Below are positions 24,881 through 32,506 of a DNA stretch of 64,000 nt, piece by piece. Position 1 is the stretch's first letter. Every line of letters starts with the position of its first letter. The translations under genes and the position numbers were made by a program. The notes beneath the pieces are model-generated. The model did no database searches and was not told the origin of the DNA. It was given only the letters and a program-made list of their open reading frames with translations. Origin of the DNA: Haloterrigena salifodinae (GTDB lineage Archaea > Halobacteriota > Halobacteria > Halobacteriales > Natrialbaceae); assembly GCF_003977755.1 (NCBI RefSeq), contig NZ_RQWN01000004.1, positions 310,001 to 374,000 on the forward strand. The letters are read 5' to 3'.

Positions 24881-26054
24881 GAACGCAGACCGGACGACCG
24901 GAGAACCGACGCGAAGAGACGCACTGAAGTACGGCGGGGCACTCGCAACCACCGTTTCCCTCGCAGGCTGTTCGGAACTGGTCGGACAGGGTGAGGACGG
25001 GAACGACCGCTCCGACGGGGCCTATTCGGTGACGATGGCCCCGATGGGCGAGGTGTCGTTCGATTCGCCGCCGGAGAGCATCTTCACGCGGCTGACCCAC
25101 CACGCCGGCATGGCGTTCGCCCTCGGACGCGGCGACGACGTCAACGCGATGCACGCGCCCGAGTATTACGACCAACTGTGGAATCAGTTCACCGAACGGC
25201 TCCCCGGCGTCACGCTGGACTGGACGGGCCTGTACTCGTCCTGGGATCCGAGCAAGGAGAAACTCTACGAACTCGACAGCGACGTCCACCTCGCCGATCC
25301 GGCGAGCGTGAACGCTCTCGACAGCAAGGACGCGTCGGACGTCGAGGAGATCCGAGATACCGTCGCCCCGTGGTTCGGGAACAAGTTCAGCGACAGACAC
25401 GACGAACCGCCGGCCGAGTGGGCCGACCGGTACGAGTATTACACGCTGTGGGAGATGTTCGAGAAGGTTGCCCGGGTGTTCCGCGAAGAGGAGCGGTACG
25501 AGGCGCTCGCGGAGATACACGGGAGGCTGCTCGAGACGATCGAGGAAAAGCTTCCGCCCGAACAGGAGCGCCCGACCGCAGTGCTGGCAGGGATGAGCGA
25601 CATCGATAGCATCTACGTCTACACGCTGGACACGCCCGGATTTCTGACGGCGCACATGCGCCCGCTCAGTCCGGTCGGCGCTCTGAGCGACAATATCTCC
25701 TCCGGGGACACGATCGATATGGAAGTATTGCTCGAGGCCGATCCCGACGTGATCTTCTCGCTGGGCGGGCTACACCCCGAAACCGATATGGCCGGGATTC
25801 GATCGTCGCTGCGAGATCACGCCGCCGGACAGAAGCTTGCCGCGGTCCAAAACGAGCGCGTCTATTCGCAGGGCGCCCGCTACCAGGGGCCGATCCTGAA
25901 CCTGTTCCAGTTGGAGATGACCGCGAAACAGCTCTACCCCGACGTCTTCGGCGAGTGGCCGACCTACACCGAGGGGCCGTATCCGGAGATACCTGACGGC
26001 GAGCAACTGTTCGACCGCCAGGCGGTCGCGGAGATCATCACGGGTGATCGGTGA
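24873..26054 (+). CDS. Iron-chelate ABC substrate-binding lipoprotein 2
   Basis: A 393-residue paralogue of the preceding protein. It has a TRRDALKYGG Tat motif, lipobox Cys33 (SLAGC), the opening TMAPMGEVSFDSPPE and the closing VQNERVYSQG and FDRQAVAEIITGD. ATG 24873 overlaps the upstream stop (ATGACTGA), so the pair is co-translated. The ligand lobes have diverged from those of paralogue 1, suggesting related but different iron chelates (inference). The next small ORF begins immediately after the stop codon (TGAATG). Confidence 0.88.
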   Translation: MTENADRTTGEPTRRDALKYGGALATTVSLAGCSELVGQGEDGNDRSDGAYSVTMAPMGEVSFDSPPESIFTRLTHHAGMAFALGRGDDVNAMHAPEYYDQLWNQFTERLPGVTLDWTGLYSSWDPSKEKLYELDSDVHLADPASVNALDSKDASDVEEIRDTVAPWFGNKFSDRHDEPPAEWADRYEYYTLWEMFEKVARVFREEERYEALAEIHGRLLETIEEKLPPEQERPTAVLAGMSDIDSIYVYTLDTPGFLTAHMRPLSPVGALSDNISSGDTIDMEVLLEADPDVIFSLGGLHPETDMAGIRSSLRDHAAGQKLAAVQNERVYSQGARYQGPILNLFQLEMTAKQLYPDVFGEWPTYTEGPYPEIPDGEQLFDRQAVAEIITGDR

Positions 26055-26228
26055 ATGCGCGCTCGAGAGTGGGCGATCGCCGGCGCCTTCCGCGAGCCGG
26101 AAGCGTACGACATCCCCGACCTGCCGTCGTGGCGCGTTTGTCGTACCGAGTGCGGCGGACTGGCCTTCGCCGACGGAGACGGTGAGCCGTTCATCGCTGC
26201 CGACCGCCCAATGAAGGTCAGACGCTGA
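26055..26228 (+). CDS. Small protein, 57 residues, unknown
   Basis: ATG at 26055 directly abuts the TGA of the binding-protein gene and gives MRAREWAIAG...PMKVRR. The composition is balanced and includes CRTECGG (C-x3-C) and an acidic FADGDGEPFIAAD segment, which look like a real haloarchaeal protein. I do not recognise a family. Position within the iron operon suggests an accessory role. Confidence 0.55.
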   Translation: MRAREWAIAGAFREPEAYDIPDLPSWRVCRTECGGLAFADGDGEPFIAADRPMKVRR

Positions 26229-26237
26229 CGACAGCCC

Positions 26238-26330
26238 ATGATCGGTACCACTACCGAGACGACACCGCGAGCGCCGTTCGAGAGACTGCAAGCGGCGGAC
26301 GGCACAACGGAGGCGGTCACCAGTGAGTGA
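26238..26330 (+). CDS. Tiny ORF coupled to the FAD oxidoreductase
   Basis: A 30-codon ORF (MIGTTTETTP...AVTSE), 9 nt after the previous stop. Its end overlaps the GTG start of the oxidoreductase by 8 nt. It is rich in Thr and Ala with no recognisable motif. It may be a short peptide or only a coupling leader. Confidence 0.35.
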   Translation: MIGTTTETTPRAPFERLQAADGTTEAVTSE

Positions 26331-27270
26331 GAGAGATAGCACCCGAACGGAGGCAGCGTTCGATCACGACGTCGTCGTCGTTGGCGGCGGTCCAGCGGGT
26401 TGCGCGGCGGGCGTGTTCACCGCTCGCCACGGGCTGGATACGGTCATCTTCGATCGCGGCCGCTCGTCGATCCAGCGGTGTGCACACCTCGGGAACTACC
26501 TCGGCTTCCCCGGGGGGATCGACATCGAGACGCTGTACGGGTTGATGCACGACCATGCCGAGGAGGCGGGGTGCGAGATCGTTCCCGCCCTCGTCGAGTC
26601 GATCGAGCGCAATGACGGCGGTGAGGGATTCGTCATCGATCTGCAGGACGTGGTACCGGTCACCGCCCGTCGAGTGATCGCGGCCACGCGCTACGACGGC
26701 GAGTACATGCGGGGGCTCGACGACGAGGGTGCGATGTTCGAGACGCACGAACACGACGGCGAGGAACACGAGTACTTCGACAAGGACTACGCCGAGCGCG
26801 ACGGGACGACGCCGGTCGACGACCTGTTCATTGCGTCGCCGTACGGGGATACCGGCTACCAGGCGCTGATGGCCGCCGGTCGCGGCGCTCGGACCGCAAT
26901 CTCCGTCGTCGAGGCCGTCCGCCGAGAGCGGGGCTACCCCGACTCGCTGGCCAACTACTACGACTGGGTGCGCCGAGAGACGGAACTCGAGGACGAATCG
27001 GCCGCCCGGAACCGCTGGCGCGAGCACTTCGACGAGCGAGTGACCGAAGATCACGACCTCGAGGAAGACCGGCTCGCGGAGCTACGCGAGCGAAAGATCG
27101 ATCGCAAGATCGGCATGTACATCTCGGATGACGAGATCGAGCGTCGGCGGGAGCGCGGGCAGGAGCGGCTGCTCGAGCACATCGACGACGACTTGATCCT
27201 CGACGCAGCGCGGGCGATCGAGGCCGAGAAACGGCCTACACAGCGACAGCAGGGAGCCGACGGCAAGTGA
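26323..27270 (+). CDS. FAD-dependent pyridine nucleotide oxidoreductase
   Basis: A 315-residue flavoprotein related to thioredoxin reductases. The FAD-binding VVVVGGGPAGCAAGVFTARHG lies at about residues 17-37 and a late DLFIASPYGDTGYQALMAAGRG forms the second FAD contact. The redox CxxC of thioredoxin reductase is absent, and the C-terminus is a long charged helical extension (about residues 215-315). It starts at GTG 26323. As the last gene of the iron operon it may reduce ferric chelates inside the cell, an inference from position. Confidence 0.8.
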   Translation: MSERDSTRTEAAFDHDVVVVGGGPAGCAAGVFTARHGLDTVIFDRGRSSIQRCAHLGNYLGFPGGIDIETLYGLMHDHAEEAGCEIVPALVESIERNDGGEGFVIDLQDVVPVTARRVIAATRYDGEYMRGLDDEGAMFETHEHDGEEHEYFDKDYAERDGTTPVDDLFIASPYGDTGYQALMAAGRGARTAISVVEAVRRERGYPDSLANYYDWVRRETELEDESAARNRWREHFDERVTEDHDLEEDRLAELRERKIDRKIGMYISDDEIERRRERGQERLLEHIDDDLILDAARAIEAEKRPTQRQQGADGK

Positions 27271-27640
27271 TTCGCGTCGGGGGCATTCTGTAACTGTACC
27301 ACCCTGCGACCGTTCTCCATGAAAGATCTATCTTACATCCATCACTAAGAATCTAATGTATGAATCATAGATTTAGATCTTAGGGGGAAGAAGGGGTCGC
27401 GATGGTATCGGAGTCGTCGTGACATGAGTTCAGCGGCTTTGTAGCACCCTACGTTCGCGACTAGTGGAACTTCCGCAGTCGTAGATACGACGTACGTTCG
27501 CGGAATTACACCACACGGGCTATCAGACGTGGTCCGACAACGCCGTCAAAATGAGAAGCCTCCTCGACGGGCGAATGCGAACGAACAAGTAAGGGGATAC
27601 CAGCGTGAGCAGCCCCAAAGTGCCCGAATCCAACTTTCAA
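27271..27640. other. Convergent spacer with AT-rich dyads
   Basis: About 370 bases between convergent genes. It holds nested inverted repeats (27324-27383) and otherwise no gene-like sequence. Confidence 0.45.
27324..27383. repeat. Nested inverted repeats, AT-rich
   Basis: AGATCTA (27324-27330) pairs with TAGATCT (27374-27380), CTAAGA (27345-27350) with TCTTAG (27378-27383), and AATCTA (27350-27355) with TAGATT (27368-27373). The alternatives are mutually exclusive. Its location just after the oxidoreductase stop would suit a terminator or processing site. Confidence 0.35.
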
Positions 27641-29527
27641 TTACGCCCTACCGTCGAATTCTATCCGTAGCCGTAGCGACGTCACGGGACTACTGACGGT
27701 CTGTGCAATGCGAGCGCGCCAGACGTCGCGCGTCCCGTCGACCGTCTCGAGAGCGTCCGCAAGCCGTTCGACGCTACGTTTGGCGTCCGGATCGTCCGGC
27801 GTTACTCGCAGGCGACCGCGTTCGCCGTCGACAACGAGCCTCCGCTCGTCGATTCGAATCGGGAACGTGGAGATAAGCGTGGACTCGAACGTGTTGTCCC
27901 CGTTCGCGAACACCGCGTCGTCGTCGACCGAGACGACGCCGTCGGTTCGGTCGAGCGTTACGGTCCGGCGGAGCGACTCGAGTCCGGCGTCCTCGGGGTA
28001 GCAATCCGCGAGTTCCATCTCGAACGCGTCGACCGTTGACGAGGAGCGTCGGTCGAGTACCGTCGCGGCGAACTCGTCGCCGGCGGCCTGTTCGACGCCG
28101 TTCACGTACGGAACGGAGTGACCGAGAGAATGCGCAGCGACGTATTCGTAGCGAGCCGGACCGAAGTAGTCTCGGTCGTACTCGGGACGCCCCGGGTCGG
28201 TGAGGAGCGACTCGCCGTTCTCGTGAACGACGAACGAGCCGCAGTCGTTGTGGTTGTGTGGCTCGCCGTTGTGGCCGGCTTTCGCGGCGACAACGAGACC
28301 ATCCGGGTCGGCCGGGTTCGACCGTGTAATCCACCACTCACAGCCTCCGAAGTATCGACGGGTCGGCGGGGTGGCACGCGTCCACGACGCGGGGACCGTC
28401 CGCGTCCAGTGGAGGTCGCGGACGATCTCAGGGAGCGACGCGACGTTCGGGCCGGCGAACGCGTCCGTACGGCGCGCCATCTCCCACCGTCCGCGAGCCG
28501 CCAGACCCGGCTTATCCAGGCGGCGTCCGAGCCACGCAGCCGCACGCGGCGCGACGGCGCTCTCCTCGTCCGAGTCCGAGAACGGAACGAAGTGTCCGGG
28601 GCTGAGTTCGATGGCGAGGGGATACGCGGCGAGGCGCTCGAGTTTCGGGGGCGAGCAGAGCGAGTACGAGCCGTCGGTCGCGCTCTCGAGGGCGTCCGCG
28701 AGCGCGACGTAGTTTCCCACGCCGTAATTCCAGTAGCCAACTCCTTCCGTCGTCCCGCCGTCGACGCCGAAGCCGTCGAGGTAGTAGCCGAGACCGTCGG
28801 CGACGCGTTCGACGATGCGCGCCTGTCGGTCAGCGTCGTCTATGAGGTGGAGCGCGGCGAGCGCGACGCCCGCGCTACAGACCGCGTTCCAGTTGTTCGT
28901 CGCCGTCGTCCACCAGAGATCGTCGCGTTTCTCGTAGGGGGTGAAGACGCGACGGTCGACTTCGGAACGGATGCGCTCGCGGAGCGCGGGATGGAGACGG
29001 TCGCCGAGAATCGCGTCGACCTCCGCGAGGAGGAGCGCCGCACCGACGGTGAAGAGCGCGACCGTCCGCTCTTCGTTCGGGACGGCACCCGGGAGCCCCT
29101 CCCGAGATTCGTCTCCGAGGTGTGCGGGCCACGTCCACGTCGCCTGCTCGCAGAGCGCCCACGCGTAGTCCAGAATCGGATCGAAGTCGTCGTCGCGCTC
29201 GACGCACGCGGCGATGACGAGCGCGGAGAGGCGACCCCGGCGTTCGCGGGCGGCGGCTTCGTAGCGTGTCCGGTCGCCCGTTCGCTCGTAGTCGAGATAC
29301 TGGCTGGCCGTGAGCGACGGGATGTCGCCGTCGCGAGCCGATTCGGCGTCGTCGAGCAGCGCCTCGACCGGCTCGCGGGTCAGTTCGTCCGTGCGGAGGG
29401 CCGTCCACGCCGCTTCGTCGTCGTACGTCGGGAGCGTGAACGCCTCCCCGGGGCCCTCGAGGGCGTCCCGGAGGCCGCCAACCGTCCAGTCGCCCGGTGG
29501 ATAGTCCTGATCGTGCGCCGTCGGCAT
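27641..29527 (-). CDS. Heparinase II/III-family polysaccharide lyase-like protein
   Basis: A 628-residue protein with an N-terminal alpha/alpha-toroid (about residues 60-370) and a C-terminal beta-sandwich. The family motif HNHNDCGSF...LLTDPG is at about residues 423-443, containing the conserved His and Asn. Such enzymes cleave uronic-acid-containing chains by beta-elimination. There is no signal peptide, so it probably acts on imported oligosaccharides in the cytoplasm. ATG 29527 is preferred to an upstream alternative because the family-like sequence starts there. It is divergent from the sugar isomerase at 29638. The substrate (an oligouronide) is inferred. Confidence 0.85.
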   Translation of the reverse strand: MPTAHDQDYPPGDWTVGGLRDALEGPGEAFTLPTYDDEAAWTALRTDELTREPVEALLDDAESARDGDIPSLTASQYLDYERTGDRTRYEAAARERRGRLSALVIAACVERDDDFDPILDYAWALCEQATWTWPAHLGDESREGLPGAVPNEERTVALFTVGAALLLAEVDAILGDRLHPALRERIRSEVDRRVFTPYEKRDDLWWTTATNNWNAVCSAGVALAALHLIDDADRQARIVERVADGLGYYLDGFGVDGGTTEGVGYWNYGVGNYVALADALESATDGSYSLCSPPKLERLAAYPLAIELSPGHFVPFSDSDEESAVAPRAAAWLGRRLDKPGLAARGRWEMARRTDAFAGPNVASLPEIVRDLHWTRTVPASWTRATPPTRRYFGGCEWWITRSNPADPDGLVVAAKAGHNGEPHNHNDCGSFVVHENGESLLTDPGRPEYDRDYFGPARYEYVAAHSLGHSVPYVNGVEQAAGDEFAATVLDRRSSSTVDAFEMELADCYPEDAGLESLRRTVTLDRTDGVVSVDDDAVFANGDNTFESTLISTFPIRIDERRLVVDGERGRLRVTPDDPDAKRSVERLADALETVDGTRDVWRARIAQTVSSPVTSLRLRIEFDGRA

Positions 29528-29637
29528 ACGCACTAGGACCGACGGTATGCCAATAAATCCCGAGGTAGTAACCGGACTCGATACCAGTCGGTACTGTTTC
29601 ATAAAAGCCTACGTACGATTGGCGAGTTGTAGCGACC

Positions 29638-30462
29638 ATGCAACTCGCACTGTCGACGCTCGGGTGCCCAGACTGGGACCTCGAGCGAATACTGTCCGTC
29701 GGTCGAGACGCCGGCTACGACGGCGTAGATTTCCGAGGCTACCGGGACGAGATCGACGTCACGCGCCATCCCCTGTTCACCGACCGAGCCGACGAAACAC
29801 GGTCGAGACTCGAATCCGCCGGGCTGAGCATCAGTGCCCTCAGCTCGAGCATTACTCTCTGTGAAACCGACGACCGTGCGGCCCACGTGGCGGAGGCGCG
29901 CAGACTGGTCGAGGTTGGTGACACGTTCGACGTCGACCGTATCCGCGTGTTCGGCGGCGGCGACCCCGAGGACCGCTCGAGAGCCGAACTCGCGCGTGCC
30001 GGGGGCGAAACCATGCGGGAGATCCTCTCGATCGACGGCGCGGAAAACTTCCAGTGGGTCCTCGAAATGCACGATGCGTGGACCGCCTCAGATGACTGCC
30101 AGCAACTCTTAGACGAGCTTCCTGCCGACAACGTCGGCGTCCTGTGGGACGCCGCGCACACCATTCGCCTCGCCGACGAGACCCCACGGGAGACTCTCGA
30201 CGCGCTCGGCGACCGGATCGAGTACGTCCACCTGAAAGACGCCGTCTACGAGCCGGATCACAACGACGCGACCGACGACGGCTACGTGTACGCGGTCCCC
30301 GGCGAGGGCGACCTGCCGATGGCCGATGTCGTCGCGGCGCTCCGCGAGCGGGGCTACGACGGCTGGCTCGTCTTCGAACACGAGAAACGATGGCACCCCT
30401 CTATCGCCGATCCTGACGTCGCCCTCCCGGCGTTCGTCGAGTGGTTCCGCGACCAGCGGTGA
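29638..30462 (+). CDS. Sugar phosphate isomerase/epimerase-like TIM barrel
   Basis: A 274-residue xylose-isomerase-like (AP endonuclease 2 superfamily) TIM barrel. Metal ligands are suggested by WVLEMHDAW (Glu), GVLWDAAHT (Asp, His), VHLKDA (His) and a late FEHEKRW (Glu). Members interconvert keto and aldo sugars, or dehydrate inositol derivatives. It is cytoplasmic. With the hydroxyacid dehydrogenase 46 nt downstream and the heparinase-family lyase upstream, it likely handles a uronate-derived sugar; the actual substrate is unknown. Confidence 0.85.
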   Translation: MQLALSTLGCPDWDLERILSVGRDAGYDGVDFRGYRDEIDVTRHPLFTDRADETRSRLESAGLSISALSSSITLCETDDRAAHVAEARRLVEVGDTFDVDRIRVFGGGDPEDRSRAELARAGGETMREILSIDGAENFQWVLEMHDAWTASDDCQQLLDELPADNVGVLWDAAHTIRLADETPRETLDALGDRIEYVHLKDAVYEPDHNDATDDGYVYAVPGEGDLPMADVVAALRERGYDGWLVFEHEKRWHPSIADPDVALPAFVEWFRDQR

Positions 30463-30478
30463 GCGGACATATCCTTGC

Positions 30479-30488
30479 GTTTATACTA
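30479..30488 (+). promoter_or_regulatory. TATA box of the hydroxyacid dehydrogenase gene
   Basis: GTTTATACTA lies 21-30 nt before the ATG at 30509, so the dehydrogenase probably has its own leaderless transcript in addition to any read-through from the isomerase gene. Confidence 0.5.
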
Positions 30489-30508
30489 TCGGAGAAGTTA
30501 CGAGGGAT

Positions 30509-31498
30509 ATGAACATTCTCGTCACGCTACCGGAAGGGGAACTTCGGGACGACTTCGTCCCGAACGAAGTTCAACACCGACTCGAGTCGCTGGGCGCTGT
30601 CTCCTGGAATCCGTCGACCGACGACCTCTCGGAGGACGCCCTCCGCGAGCGTATCGACGGCGTCGACGTACTGGTCACGGGGTGGGGCAGTCCGCAGGTC
30701 ACCGCCGACGCCCTCGAGGCGGCCGACGACCTGCAACTGATCGCCCACACCGGCGGGAGCGTTGGAACGCTCGTCTCCGAGGCGGTCTACGACGCGGGGA
30801 TCCGCGTCGTGAGCGCCAACGACGTGATGGCCGACTATACGGCGGAACACACGTTCGGCTCGATCGTCGCGAAACTGCGGGCCGTTCCGGAACTCGACGC
30901 GTCGATGAAAGCGGGCGAGTTCGGCGCCGACGACGTCGACATTCGGACGCTCTACGGGAAGGACGTCGGCCTCGTCGGACTGGGAACCATCGGTCGGAAA
31001 TTGCTCAACCACATGGCCTCGTTCGACGTGTCCGCCAGTGTCTACGATCCCTACGTGGACGCGGAAGAGCTAGCGGAGTACCCGTTCGCGACGCTAACGG
31101 ATCTGGAGACGGCGCTGGACGCGGAGATCGTCTCCGTCCACGCGGCCCGAACCGAGGAAACGATCGGCATGCTGGACGCGGATCGACTGGCACGGATCCC
31201 CGACGGGGCGCTGTTCGTCAACACCGCACGCGCCGAGATTGTCGACGAAGCGGCGCTCGTGGCGGAACTGCGGTCGGGTCGACTTTCCGGCGTTTTCGAC
31301 GTCTACCATCGGGAGCCGCTTCCCGCCGACCACGAACTCCGAGAACTCGATAACGTCTTGCTCACTCCGCACGTCGGCGGCTCTCAGATCCGCGGGCCGC
31401 TAACCGAGGCCGTCATCGACGACATCGAGCGGTTCGAGCGGGACCAACCGCTCGAACACGAGATCCCGAGACGACAGTGGAAAACGATGACTCGATGA
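30509..31498 (+). CDS. D-isomer-specific 2-hydroxyacid dehydrogenase
   Basis: A 329-residue NAD(P)-dependent dehydrogenase. The nucleotide motif GLVGLGTIGRKL is at about residues 153-164; catalytic residues of the family are seen in VNTARAEIVDEAAL (Arg), a Glu in FDVYHREPLP and His in LLTPHVGGSQ. It interconverts 2-hydroxy and 2-keto acids. Beside sugar-acid genes it could reduce a keto acid such as glyoxylate, hydroxypyruvate or a 2-keto-aldonate. The ATG at 30509 follows GAGGGAT. Confidence 0.88.
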   Translation: MNILVTLPEGELRDDFVPNEVQHRLESLGAVSWNPSTDDLSEDALRERIDGVDVLVTGWGSPQVTADALEAADDLQLIAHTGGSVGTLVSEAVYDAGIRVVSANDVMADYTAEHTFGSIVAKLRAVPELDASMKAGEFGADDVDIRTLYGKDVGLVGLGTIGRKLLNHMASFDVSASVYDPYVDAEELAEYPFATLTDLETALDAEIVSVHAARTEETIGMLDADRLARIPDGALFVNTARAEIVDEAALVAELRSGRLSGVFDVYHREPLPADHELRELDNVLLTPHVGGSQIRGPLTEAVIDDIERFERDQPLEHEIPRRQWKTMTR

Positions 31499-31755
31499 GA
31501 CGGACGTAACGACCGGTTCCTCTCGGCCGGAATCGTCGAGTCGACACGTCTCACGCGTTCGATCAGGAGACGAGTTCGTCTCGAGCGGTACCGCTCTCAG
31601 TGTCCGCCACCGACGAAAAAAGACGACGACTAGGCGTAGTCAGGAGATCCCGCGCTTCGAAACTGGGATCGGCGCCCTCCGACAGACATGCGCAAACCGA
31701 CGTCCGGTAATACCGGAAATTTCGCTGCTATCAGTGGACGCTCTTCGCACATATA

Positions 31756-31775
31756 TTACAGGCATACATCTGTAA
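31756..31775. repeat. Dispersed 20-nt palindromic element, copy 3
   Basis: TTACAGGCATACATCTGTAA followed by ATA. This is the most symmetric copy, with arms TTACAG/CTGTAA around GCATACAT. Confidence 0.6.
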
Positions 31776-31855
31776 ATACCTCCTGCTCTACCGACGGGGT
31801 GTCGTTCTACCGACCGAATTATAGTGGGAGAAGCGTTCGGAAGCGAAGTTCACTG

Positions 31856-31897
31856 CTGTCCGGCAGCACCGGACAGCCGTGACAATTTCTATCACGG
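31856..31897. repeat. Two adjacent 21-nt hairpins
   Basis: CTGTCCGG-cagca-CCGGACAG (31856-31876, perfect 8-bp stem) is followed without a gap by CCGTGA-caatttcta-TCACGG (31877-31897, 6-bp stem). Between convergent genes, this may be a bidirectional transcription-end or RNA-processing structure. Confidence 0.5.
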
Positions 31898-32003
31898 TTC
31901 GGTCACCAGCAAGTCGACGATTGGCGCAATCGTCGATCCCGCCGAGAAGAAGGGCGGGCGTGGCGATCCGAAAGCGACCGGTTCGCACGATTTGTCGCGC
32001 CCG

Positions 32004-32309
32004 TCAGATCATTCGATACACCTCGTCCATCCACTGGTCGGCGTCGTCGTCGAGAATGATCCCGTCCATTTCCTCGTCCCAGCGGGCCTGTGCGTCGCTC
32101 GTCTCCATCACGTCTCGAATCGCGTCCGGATCGTCGAGTTCCATGAACCCGAAGACGTGTCCGTCCGACTCGAAGACGCTGTAGGTCTCGAGCCCGGCGT
32201 CGGAGTCGAGATACGCCTCCTCGAGCCACGTCGGGACGTCCTCGTGGGCCTCGCGGTACGCCTCGCGCTGTCCGTCGGCGAGTTCCAGATGGAACGCAAT
32301 GCGTGCCAT
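32004..32309 (-). CDS. rhaM: L-rhamnose mutarotase family protein
   Basis: A 101-residue protein matching the RhaM family length and pattern: MARIAFHLELADGQREAYREAH at the start, ETYSVFESDGHVFGFMELDD in the middle, and ARWDEEM late. The enzyme interconverts alpha and beta anomers of L-rhamnose in the cytoplasm, feeding the form used by the dehydrogenase. It lies downstream of the rhamnonate dehydratase and an LLM oxidoreductase on the same strand. The conserved His of the AYREAH segment is present; other active-site positions are less certain by eye. Confidence 0.82.
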   Translation of the reverse strand: MARIAFHLELADGQREAYREAHEDVPTWLEEAYLDSDAGLETYSVFESDGHVFGFMELDDPDAIRDVMETSDAQARWDEEMDGIILDDDADQWMDEVYRMI

Positions 32310-32506
32310 ACGGGAGACGAATCGAGCGGGAGTCCCATAGCTATTCCCCTGACCCTCACCCACTCGAGCGGTACTCGCCGATATCGGATAGCCGGCAGCA
32401 CCGGATGCCTCTCGGACGCGCCCAGAACGGACCGGCGGCGGCGGAGGAACAGCGAACCGCTGCAAAAACGAGACCGCGATCGACGATCGACGGCTGCAAC
32501 GCGGCG

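Larger units (their letters stand above)
31499..32003. other. Convergent spacer with repeat and hairpins
   Basis: About 500 bases between converging genes. It holds copy 3 of the 20-nt palindrome and two contiguous hairpins. No credible coding sequence. Confidence 0.5.

Noticed and set aside
31688-31882. A 64-codon ORF in the spacer right of the hydroxyacid dehydrogenase
   Set aside because: Ser/Arg/Thr-rich composition, no start context, and it spans the 20-nt repeat and hairpin region, so it is most likely non-coding.
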